Of a stretch of DNA of 64,000 nucleotides, positions 1 through 9,700 are shown in pieces. The notes under the pieces are model-generated. The model saw nothing but the letters and a program-made list of their open reading frames with translations. It was not told where the DNA came from and did no database searches. Within the stretch, counting starts at the first letter, position 1. Each line of letters begins with the position of its first letter. The stretch comes from JAGQPD01 sp020426865. Its GTDB lineage: Bacteria; Planctomycetota; Planctomycetia; Pirellulales; Pirellulaceae. A program made the translations under genes and the position numbers. Location of the stretch: assembly GCA_041399065.1 (NCBI GenBank), contig JAWKTN010000002.1, forward strand, positions 496,001 to 560,000, written 5' to 3'.

Positions 1-1
1 C

Positions 2-1438
2 GCCTATCGAGGCACGGAGTTTGGCGAATCGCCTGCTTCCCACCGTCTTAACCAGGGATACGAACCGGTCTGGCTAATGTCATCGGACAACGGTCGATCG
101 AAGCAGCAATTGGCACCCTACAACATCGTGACGACGTACTACTGGGGGTACGGAGAACTGCACACGCCCATTCCACGCCGATTCATTCTCGCGTCGTACC
201 TGGACGATCACGTTTACCGCCGGGATATTGTCGCGACATTCGACGCAGATGGTGACGGCTCGGTCGGTGCAAAGGAATTGTCACTCGATACAAGCGAGAA
301 GCAGTCCTGCATTGCCGACCGGTTGCGCGATGCAGGTTTTTCCGATGCGCACCTCGTAGCGGATGTGCAGGCCCATCCGATTCATCATGGCATCACAACA
401 GGCCACTGGGCAATACGCGACTGCACGGCATGCCACAGCAGTCAATCGCGAGTGACACAACCGATACGATTGACAAAGCAGCGTCTGATAGGGGCCGAAC
501 TCGTCGTCAGCGCCGGCTCATCGACGCTGGTGCGCGATCGCATAACCGATCACGACGACGGTTCGTTGTGGTACGATCCGTCGGACGGTTCGGGCCGGTT
601 GTACATTTTGGGGCACCATTCGCGGGCTTGGGCAGATTGGTTGGGGATCGGGGCGTTTGCGATGACCGCGGTTGGCGTATTCGGACATTCCGTACTCCGC
701 TACCGCTCGCCGAAATCGCCCGCTACCCCCCAATACCTCGAACCATATAGTGTATATATGTATCCGTTCTATGAACGGCTATGGCATTGGCTGCAATCGG
801 GGGCGATTTTACTGTTGCTGCTGACGGGGATCGTGGTCCACAAGCCGGATTTGTTCGCGATGTTGCCGCTGGCGATGGTGGTGCGTGTGCACAACGTGCT
901 GGCCGCGGTGTTGGTGGCCAACGCCTTCTTGTCGCTGTTTTATCACTTGACCAGTGGTGAGATCAAGCAATACGTGCCGCAACCGCGGGGTTTTTTTGAC
1001 CAGGCCATATCGCAAGCGTTGTACTATGTTCGGGGGATTTTTCGTGGCGAGCCGCATCCATTTGAGAAGACGCCGCAGCGTAAGTTGAATCCGCTTCAGC
1101 AAATCACATACTTGGCAATTCTCAATATCCTGTTGCCCCTACAGATTGTCACGGGGGCGATGATGTGGGGGACTCAACGGTGGCCGGCGTGGACCGATTG
1201 GTTAGGAGGACTATCGCTTTTGGGCACCATGCATGCACTCACAGCCTGGCTGTTTGCCACGTTCATTCTGTTGCACGTCTATCTCACGACGACAGGTGCC
1301 ACACCGCTCGCGGGGATCAAATCGATGATGTTAGGTTGGGAAGAATCTGGCAATGAAAGCGGTGCCGGCGATTCGAAAGCGCACGTTCAGGACGCGAGTG
1401 TCGCGGCAGCAACCGCCGTGACACACGCGGCAGAGTGA
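2..1438 (+). CDS. Multidomain cytochrome b protein with EF-hand and haem c motif (5' partial)
   Basis: The reading frame is open from the first bases of the window, so the gene starts upstream; the ATG at 77 is only the first internal Met. Counting from that Met, an EF-hand loop (DADGDGSVGAKE) lies near residues 56-67 and a CTACH haem c motif near 116-120. One membrane helix lies near 190-210. The C-terminal half is a four-helix cytochrome b561/thiosulfate-reductase cytochrome b type domain beginning at MYPFYERLWHW, with likely haem b ligands in RLWHW, VVRVHN, GTMHA and LLHVY. It probably moves electrons between a periplasmic partner and the quinone pool at the cytoplasmic membrane. Two YeeE/YedE genes follow within 15 and about 120 bases, which suggests a sulfur-compound role. 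The substrate is not shown by the sequence. Confidence 0.75.
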   Translation, partial: AYRGTEFGESPASHRLNQGYEPVWLMSSDNGRSKQQLAPYNIVTTYYWGYGELHTPIPRRFILASYLDDHVYRRDIVATFDADGDGSVGAKELSLDTSEKQSCIADRLRDAGFSDAHLVADVQAHPIHHGITTGHWAIRDCTACHSSQSRVTQPIRLTKQRLIGAELVVSAGSSTLVRDRITDHDDGSLWYDPSDGSGRLYILGHHSRAWADWLGIGAFAMTAVGVFGHSVLRYRSPKSPATPQYLEPYSVYMYPFYERLWHWLQSGAILLLLLTGIVVHKPDLFAMLPLAMVVRVHNVLAAVLVANAFLSLFYHLTSGEIKQYVPQPRGFFDQAISQALYYVRGIFRGEPHPFEKTPQRKLNPLQQITYLAILNILLPLQIVTGAMMWGTQRWPAWTDWLGGLSLLGTMHALTAWLFATFILLHVYLTTTGATPLAGIKSMMLGWEESGNESGAGDSKAHVQDASVAAATAVTHAAE

Positions 1439-1451
1439 GGAGTTGGCGACG

Positions 1452-2006
1452 ATGCAAGCAACACCAGCGGTGAGTACTGGCGAAAAAACAATACACTCAC
1501 CCAAACCGTATTGGCACCCTTATTGGGCAGGACTTTGGCTGGGGATCGTGTTGTTTTTGTCGTTCTTCGTCACGGGGAACGGACTCGGGGCATCCGGGGG
1601 GTTGAATCGCCTGCTTGTATTCGTCGAGGACCGGGCGGCTCCCGAGCACGTCGATCGCACGCCGTATTTGCTGAAAATGGCGGGGGGTGACGTCAATCCT
1701 TTGGACGACTGGATCGTCTTCGTAACGGTGGGCGTGGTAATTGGCGGTTTTGTGTCGGGATGGTTCGGCAATCGCATCCGCTGGGAGACGGTGAAGGGAC
1801 CACAAATCAACAACCCAACACGTTGGGCAATGGCATTTGTGGGCGGGACGCTGATGGGCTACGGTGCGCGCCTGGCACGGGGATGCACGTCGGGGCAGGC
1901 TCTGTCCGGCGGCGCCGTTTTGTCTGTTGGGAGCTGGGCGTTTATGTTCGCCGTATTCGGCGGCGCCTATGCATTGGCCTTTTTTGCGCGCAAGCTCTGG
2001 AATTAA
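1452..2006 (+). CDS. YeeE/YedE family transporter, first half
   Basis: A 184-residue membrane protein of the YeeE/YedE (TsuA-like, DUF395) family, whose members import thiosulfate or related sulfur groups through a path lined by cysteines. The key motif ARGCTSGQALSG is present near residue 150, followed by a final helix; about four helices are visible. The ATG at 1452 is chosen because an AGGAG sits at 1438-1442, nine bases upstream; a TTG at 1443 is in frame but too close to that site. It begins 13 bases after the cytochrome stop, so the genes are probably co-transcribed. Its length fits a half-transporter that works with the next gene. Substrate specificity is inferred from the family only. 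Confidence 0.8.
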   Translation: MQATPAVSTGEKTIHSPKPYWHPYWAGLWLGIVLFLSFFVTGNGLGASGGLNRLLVFVEDRAAPEHVDRTPYLLKMAGGDVNPLDDWIVFVTVGVVIGGFVSGWFGNRIRWETVKGPQINNPTRWAMAFVGGTLMGYGARLARGCTSGQALSGGAVLSVGSWAFMFAVFGGAYALAFFARKLWN

Positions 2007-2123
2007 GTGGCAACCCGAAATTTTGCCAGATTTAGTAATCGTGCTAAATCATGTAGTTTGTTTTTTTTAACGCAGTGGCGCAGGGAACACAGAGTTGTGA
2101 TGGCCCGGCAGGGAGTTGAGATC

Positions 2124-3344
2124 ATGGCACCGTTTAATCCTGTTCACGACTTTGGCAAGTGGCCAGCCTACGGACTCTATTTCGTGATCGGCCTGGCATT
2201 TGGGTTCATTCTTGAGTCCGCGGGATTTGGGAACTCACGCAAACTTGCCGCTCAGTTCTATTTCACCGAATTGACGGTGCTGAAAGTCATGTTCGGCGCG
2301 ATTATCGTGGCGATGGTGGGGATCTTTGGCACTTCGGCGCTCGGTTGGCTCGACTACAACGTGATCTGGGTCAACCCAACTTACTTGTGGCCTGGAATCC
2401 TGGGCGGATTGATTATGGGAGTGGGGTTCATTTTAGGCGGCTTCTGCCCGGGAACATCGCTGGTTGCGATGGCGACCGCCAAGGTGGACGGAATTTTTTT
2501 TGTCCTGGGAGTCTTGTTCGGGATTTTTCTGTTTGGCGAAACGGTCGATCACTACGCAGTCTTCTTCAACTCGTCGTACTACGGTCGCTTCACGTTGATG
2601 GACTTGCTCGGCCTGCCAGCAGGTTGGATCGTATTGGGTGTCGTGGTGATGGCACTGGGGATGTTTTGGGGGGCGGAGCAATCCGAGAGGGTAGTTGGCG
2701 GGCGCGACCTGGCAAGGGAACCACGGTGGCGATACGGGGCAGCGATGGCGATGGTTTTGCTGGCCTCCCTAGTGATGATCCAAGGACAACCCACAACGGA
2801 GGACCGCTGGAACTTCATTGCCGCGGAAAAGGACGCGTTGCTCGAGCAGCGATCTGTCCAGATCGAGCCGGTCGAACTTATCTCATTGATGCATGACAAA
2901 ACGTTGAGGCTGACATTACTCGACGTACGCAGCGAGGCGGACTACAACCAGTTTCACTTGCGCGATGCGATTCACGTGCCGCTAAGCGAGCTTGTTGAAT
3001 ATTCCAAACAGCTGCAATTAGTAGCGCAACCGGCCGTTTTTGTCGTCATTGGCAACGACGAGGTTGCGGCGACGGAGGCCTGGAGATTTCTGCAGGCTGA
3101 AACGGTACCGAATGTTTATCTTCTCTCCGGGGGCATCAATGGGTGGCTGGATCGACTGGCTGACGAATCGCTTGGCGCTATGAAAAAAACCACGCACGAA
3201 ACGGACGAGTTGGCTTACCTATTCCCGGTGGCCTTCGGCGATCGGTTAGGGCCGTCGCACCCATCGCTGGCTCCTCAAACTGAGTTCGAACCCAAGGTGA
3301 AATTGCAGCGAAAGAAGGGGCCCACCGGAGGAGGTTGTGGATAA
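2124..3344 (+). CDS. YeeE/YedE transporter half fused to a rhodanese-like domain
   Basis: A 406-residue protein. Residues about 1-220 hold several membrane helices and the YeeE/YedE cysteine motif GGFCPGTSL. Residues about 255-365 form a rhodanese-like domain (LDVRSEADYNQFHLRDA, then GGINGWLDRL). At the usual active-site loop the sequence is VFVVIGNDEVAAT, so the catalytic Cys is absent. A lone Cys lies in the last residues (GGGCG). The ATG at 2124 has GGGAG at 2111-2115. Earlier in-frame starts at 2007 (GTG) and 2100 (ATG) are possible, but the extra residues look unconserved and AT-rich. Fusions of sulfur transporters with rhodaneses are known in this family; here the domain may bind rather than transfer sulfur, which is inference. 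Confidence 0.78.
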   Translation: MAPFNPVHDFGKWPAYGLYFVIGLAFGFILESAGFGNSRKLAAQFYFTELTVLKVMFGAIIVAMVGIFGTSALGWLDYNVIWVNPTYLWPGILGGLIMGVGFILGGFCPGTSLVAMATAKVDGIFFVLGVLFGIFLFGETVDHYAVFFNSSYYGRFTLMDLLGLPAGWIVLGVVVMALGMFWGAEQSERVVGGRDLAREPRWRYGAAMAMVLLASLVMIQGQPTTEDRWNFIAAEKDALLEQRSVQIEPVELISLMHDKTLRLTLLDVRSEADYNQFHLRDAIHVPLSELVEYSKQLQLVAQPAVFVVIGNDEVAATEAWRFLQAETVPNVYLLSGGINGWLDRLADESLGAMKKTTHETDELAYLFPVAFGDRLGPSHPSLAPQTEFEPKVKLQRKKGPTGGGCG

Positions 3345-3754
3345 AGCGAGAATTCGTCGGGCAACTTGTTGGCAAGCGTTCACAACGATCGGCACAACTG
3401 TCGAAACGAGTACCAACGTCGAAGCCGATTCGCTGTCGCGAAGAATTTCGTGAGTTTTGAAAATTATTGGGCAAGTTTCCAACGGTTGTCGTTGGATTTC
3501 ATCCTAAGTGAGCACCTTCAGGCGGTCGGCGCACGACCGCATTGGTGCCATTGCGTCGATGCTGCTTAATAGCATCGCCGTCGCGTTGCGGATTAGCAAC
3601 ATTCGCTCTCTGTCTCTGACGTAACCGGCATTTTCATTGGTTTTTTTGCCGGGAATCGAGCTAAGTTTTTCATAGTGGGGGTCTCTTCTCTTTTGCCAAC
3701 TCGGCACGCCTCCACAAAATACCGGTTCGATAGGGCAGGATTACGAAACGACCT
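3345..3754 (+). promoter_or_regulatory. Gene-free 410-bp leader of the giant gene with four dyads
   Basis: No convincing gene lies between the sulfur module and the giant gene. The region holds four successive inverted repeats. They are 3522-3528/3534-3540 (7 bp, loop 5), 3557-3563/3571-3577 (7 bp, loop 7), 3585-3589/3596-3600 (5 bp, loop 6) and 3625-3630/3647-3652 (6 bp, loop 16). The first stem is GC-rich and could help end the upstream transcript, but no T-tract follows it. The cluster may be a structured 5' leader or a set of protein-binding sites. No confident promoter hexamers were found. Confidence 0.45.
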
Positions 3755-6700
3755 ATGGCAATGCATCCGAAGGCAACACGCACTGGTTCACTTTGGACTT
3801 GGGTTCACGACCTATTCCACGATGACAGACCACCGCGAAGGGATGGTGTGGATGTTACGACGCTGGAAGACCGCACTTTGTTTAGTGCAGTGCCCATCGA
3901 TATCATGGCGATGGGCGGCGATGCGATGATGGAGCATGACGGTGCAAATGCGTCCCTATCGTGTACAACCGAAGTCTGCGTGCCCGTCTCTTCGGATGTC
4001 TCGGTGGCCTACGACACAACCGGTGACACAGGCAGCAATACGGCTCCGAGCATCGACAGCGTATCGCGCGAGCTCCTCGTGATTGACTCGCGATTGGACG
4101 ACCTCGACCGACTGTTGGCAGGACTGGAGAACGACGGTTCGCTCGATATCCTCATGCTGGACGGAGAAAGGGATGGAATCGCACAGATCACGGCGACGTT
4201 GGCCAACCATGCGGGGCGTTACGACGCAATCCACATCGTGTCGCACGGCACGACGGGAACCGTCCAGTTAGGTTCCGTGACGCTTGATGCCGATCAACTC
4301 ACGCGTCAGTCGGAGCAGTTATCGCGGTGGGCCGACCATCTGAGTGAAGATGCCGACATCTTGTTTTATGGATGCGACGTCGCATCGAACGACGAAGGCG
4401 CGCTGTTGTTGTCAACAATCGGAGAGCTTACGAAGTCGGATATCGCCGGCAGTACCGATCTGACCGGAGACGCTGATGTCGGTGGTGACTGGGTTTTGGA
4501 GTTTGCATTCGGTTCTGTGGAACATGCGAGTTTGTTTTCACATGCAACCACCGACTGGCACTCGTTGCTTGACATGACCGCCGTTGGTGGAGAAACGCTG
4601 GTCAACGGCAGTACGTCCAGTAATCAGTACACGACGCCGTACGGTGGCGGCAACGTGGCAATGAACGGTAGCGGACAGTATGTCGTCGTCTGGGACGACT
4701 ACCGTAGCGGTAACGCGGACACATATGCCAAGGTCTATAATGCAGATGGCTCGGTGCACACCGCGGAGTTTCGCGTGCACGCCGCGAATACTTCCAATCA
4801 AGATTGGTCGAACGTCTCGATGGCGAACAACGGCAACTTCGCCATCACGTGGAGTGACAACCGATCGGGGTCTTACGAAACGTACATGAGGCTGTTCGAC
4901 ATTGACGGTAACGCGTTGATTGGGGAAACAGTCGTTAGCACGCAGTTGGGTGTGGATGACGCGCACGCCGTGGATTCTGCCACAGACGGCTCGTATGTTG
5001 TTGTCTGGCAGAACGCTTCGAGCAACAGTGGCGACATCTTTTATCAGCGTTACAACTCGAGCGGCGTCGCGCAAGGGGGCAACGTACGAGTCAACACGAC
5101 GACGGCCAATATTCAGAATCATCCAGACGTCGCCGTCAACGACGACGGGTCCTTCGTGGTCACGTGGATGAGCACGGGACAGGACGGAAGCGGTTATGGC
5201 ATGTATGCACAACGATACAATGCCAGCGGGGTTGCACAGGGCAGCGAATTCCGAATCAATCAAACGACAGCCAACGATCAATGGTACGGTACAGTCGATT
5301 CGGACTCGTCGGGCAATTTCGTCGTCACGTGGATGAGCAACCTTCAAGACGGATCCGGAGAGGGCATTTTCGCCCGTCGCTACAACGCCAGTGGCACGGC
5401 ACTTGGAAACGAATTTCAGGTCAACACATATGCGAGTGGCGATCAGGGTTCACCTCACGTCGACATGAACGCCGCGGGCGACTTTATCATCACTTGGCAT
5501 GACGCCAATGGAAAAGACGACTCTGGCTTCGGCGTGTATGCTCAACAATTCGATAGCGCCGGCACTCGCATAGGCGGTGAGGTCCACGTTTCAACGACGA
5601 CGAGCCTCGACCAACAACGTCCCACCGTTGCCTTCAGCAACAGCAGCGCGGTCGTTGTCTGGCAGGGTGACGGAACCGGCGACACGCAGGGTGTCTTTAC
5701 GCAGCGATACAGTACGACGAACTACAGCACGCTGACGGTCGACACCGCCAGCGACACGTTAGATGGCACAACAACCAGCATCGCGGCACTGCTGGAGAAC
5801 AAGGGCGCTGATGGCAAGATTTCGCTGCGCGAAGCGATCATGGCGACGAACGCTTCGACCAACGGCACGGGAGGTGCCGATCGCATCTTATTCAACATTG
5901 GCACAGGCACGCAAACGATTTCACTATCTCTCGGCTCGGTCCTTCCGAGCATTCTTCAACCCTTAATGCTGGATGCCTGGACGCAGCCCGGATTTGGCGG
6001 AACGCCGAATATCATTATCGACGCCAACGGAGTAGCTGGCGACGGTTTTCAATTGACGAGCACCGCCGACGGTTCGACCATTCGTGGCTTCGTACTGCGG
6101 GATTTCGCTGGTGACGGAATCCAGATCGATTCCGGTTCGACTGGGAACACGATCGAAGGGAACTACATCGGCAGCTACGGTGCGGCGGGAGTCGACCTGG
6201 GTGCAACCGAACAGAATACCGGCCACGGAATCAACGTGCTCGGTTCGGGCAACACCATCGGCGGCACCACGGCCCAAAGCCGAAACGTGATCGGTGGGAA
6301 CCAGTTGAGTGGAATCGAAGTCAATGGCGCAAGTGCCGCCACGAATGTCATCGTGGGGAACTACATAGGTATGGACGCCGCCGGAACTGGCACCGTGGCA
6401 AACAACGACGGCATCACCGTCGGCAGTACCTCAGGCACAATGATTGGAAACGGCACGGCGGCCGGTCGAAACGTGATCTCCGGAAACGCAAATCATGGCA
6501 TCTATCTATCGGACGGCGACAACACGACGATTCAGGGGAACTACATTGGCACGGATGCTTCCGGCACGGCCGACGCGGATGGTACGACCGCACAGGAAGG
6601 TACCCGGAGCGGCGTCGTTGTGTCAGGCGGGTCGACCAACGTTCTCGTCGGCGGCACCGCCGCGGGCCAGGGGAATCTGATCTCTGGGAATAACTGGTAC

Positions 6701-9700
6701 GGAATCGAATTCTGGGACGCCACGACGACCAACGGGTACGTTTACGGAAACCTGATCGGAACCGACGTAACGGGTCTGCTCGACCTTGGCAACTCCATTG
6801 GCGGCGTAACCAGCTGGGGAGCCGGCAGCGGCATCGTTATCGGCGGAAGCACTTCAGCCCACCGCAACGTCATCTCCGGCAACGATTGGGTTGGTGTCTC
6901 CATCGGAAGCGGCGCGGCCCCGGCTACGGTCCAGGGAAACTACATCGGCCTGGGGATTGACGGCAGCACCGTGGTCGGCAATCAGGCCGGCATTCAGGTC
7001 TTTGGCGCTTCCGCGAATTCGTTGATTGGAACCAACGCAGACGGATCCAACGACGCCGGCGAACGCAACGTGATTTCCGGCAACACGTGGGCTGGCATTG
7101 TCATCAACGATGCCGGAACCAGTGGCACACAAGTCTACGGCAACTACATCGGCACGGACTCAACGGGCCTACTCGATCGAGGCAACAACGGAGTCGGCAT
7201 CTATATCGATAGTGGCGCGACCGGAACACGTATCGGCAATACTAATGTCGCCACGCGCAACGTGATCTCTGGCAATGACGGTGACGCCATCACCATCGAC
7301 GGCGAGGCTACCGACGGCACCTTCATTCAGAATAACTACATCGGACTGGCTGCGAACGGAACAACGATTCTGGGCAACAGTGGCAACGGCATTGCTATCA
7401 CCGGTGGCGCGGACAACACGACCATTGGCGGCATTGGAGTGGGCAACGTCATTGTCGGTTGCGCGTTCAACGGCATCAATATCGACGGAGCATCATCGGG
7501 TACCGTCGTCTACGGCAACTACATCGGCATTAACGCGGCGGGCACTGTGGTTGCCGGAAACATGTTCCACGGCATCCAGTTGATCAACGGTGTTAGCAAT
7601 ACAACGATCGGCGGAACAACCGCGGGCCAGGGCAACACGATCACGGCTAACGGCGTGAGCGGCACCTATACCAACGGTATCAACCTCTGGGCGACCGGCA
7701 CCGGCAACTCGATGGCCGGTAATTCCATTTATGAAAATGTCGGTATCGGAATCGACCTGGATGGATCCGGAGTCACCGCTAACGACAATCTCGACCCGGA
7801 CACCGGCTCCAACAACCTGCAGAACTTTCCAGTGCTCACGTCGTCGACGGTCAACGGCACCGGAACCACGGTCACGGTCAGCGGCTCGATCAATACGTTG
7901 GCGAGTCTGACGGGTGTCGTACTGCACTTCTACGCAACACCCTCAACGGGCGATCCAAATCGGCGCGACGGCAAGAAGTACCTCGGCAGCACTTCGGTTA
8001 ATACCAATGCCAGCGGCAACGCGACGTTCACGAGCCTAGCGATTACCGGATACAGCGGGACGGTCGCGGCCGGTGACGTCATCACGGCCACGGCGACTTA
8101 TTCGAATAACACATCGGAGTTCTCGCAAGGCTCAGTCGCTACGTTGAGCACTGGCAACAGCGTGCCCAGCGACATTGATGCGGTCTCGACCACAGGCGGC
8201 GGGCTGGCGATCAACGCCGATGGCGGCAACGACACAATCCTGCTAGCAGACAACGGCGGCGCGGTCTTCGGTGGGCTGACCAAGATGACGATCGAGACGC
8301 AGCTGTCGTTCACCAACGGCTCGGCGGATATGACGCTGCTGTCGTATGCGTCCGGTTCGGTCAATGTCGGCAATGATGTCAACATGCGGCTGTACGGTGA
8401 TGGCACGTTGCGCTTCTACATCAATGGCACGTATGTTTCCGCCAATACGTTTGATTACAGTTCGCTGGCCGACGGCAACCAACATGCGATTTCGATTACG
8501 TGGGACAACACTGCGGGCAACTGGCAGGTATTTGTCGACGGCGCACTCCGCGACAGTGGCAGCGGCCTGAAAGTCGGCGCGACCGTGGGCGCTTCCGGGA
8601 CGCTGGCGTTTGGCAATGATCAAGACCGGGAAGGCAATAGCTACGATCCGAACCAGAAGTTCAGCGGCACACTTTACGACGTGCGAGTCTTCAACGACGT
8701 GCGTTCGGCCGCCGAAATTGCAGCTAGCTATCAGTCGACGTTGCCGTACACTGAGAGCGGCATGGTTGCCAACTGGACGTTCGATGAATTGTCGAGTGCC
8801 GGTGTCGTCACCGATGATGTAGGCGGCAATAATCTGACGGTCAATCATCTTACCGGAACGGGCTTCGTGGCCAGCGATCCTTCGCTGACGCTGCGGGTTA
8901 CTGAGAACGCCCTGGATGGCACCGTCGTCGGTTCAGTCAGCGGCATAGACATCGACCGGGAAGCAAAGATTACGCAGCTGCTGGCCGCCGATCCGAATCT
9001 GCGATACAGCGCCGAGACGGGCAAGTTCTATAAGCTTGTAAGCACGTATTCAACCTGGGCGACTGCCAGCAACAACGCGATCGGCACTTCACTAAACAGC
9101 GTTGCGGGCGAGCTGTTGACAATCACATCGGCTGCCGAGCAGGAACTGGCGTTCGGGTTCGCTCAGACGCTGGGCGACAAGATTTGGCTGGGGCTTTCGG
9201 ATAGCGACGTTGAAGGGCAGTGGCGACTTTATTCCGCAGGAGTTGTGGGAGAGCAGATTTGGCAGGGGACGAACACCGGCTACCGAGTTGATGGGTCCTA
9301 TACGAACTGGGGCTCGAGCGAGCCGAATGATTTCGGCGGCGATGAGGACTTCGCTCAACTCCAGGAAACGGACGGAAAATGGCGAGATTCAAGTTCTGCA
9401 GTCACCTCGCGATACGTGATTCAGTGGGACGCAGATACAGTCCTCGACGCCACCAACGCACTGACGTACTCGATCCAGTCGCAAACGGTGGCAGGCGCGT
9501 TCGCGATCAACAGCGACACCGGCGAAATCACCGTCGCCGACGGCTCGTTGTTGGACTACGAAACCAATGCGACGCATTCGATCTCCGTTCGAGTCAGCGA
9601 CGGCACGGCGACGTACGACGAAGCGTTCACGATCTCGCTGAACAATATTACCGAATCGAGCAACAACGCTCCAACGGATCTATCCAGCGGCATCGAACTG

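Noticed and set aside
77..1438. Complete cytochrome gene starting at the ATG at 77
   Set aside because: The frame is open to the window edge and the residues before this Met (GYEPVWLM) continue naturally, so the gene is cut by the window.
3522..3540. Intrinsic terminator after the sulfur module
   Set aside because: The stem is good, but no run of T follows and it lies about 180 bases after the stop codon, so it is reported only as part of a dyad cluster.
4538..5347. A 269-codon minus-strand frame opposite the start of the giant gene
   Set aside because: It lies fully opposite the propeller-like region, has no recognisable motif, and its composition reflects the opposite coding strand.
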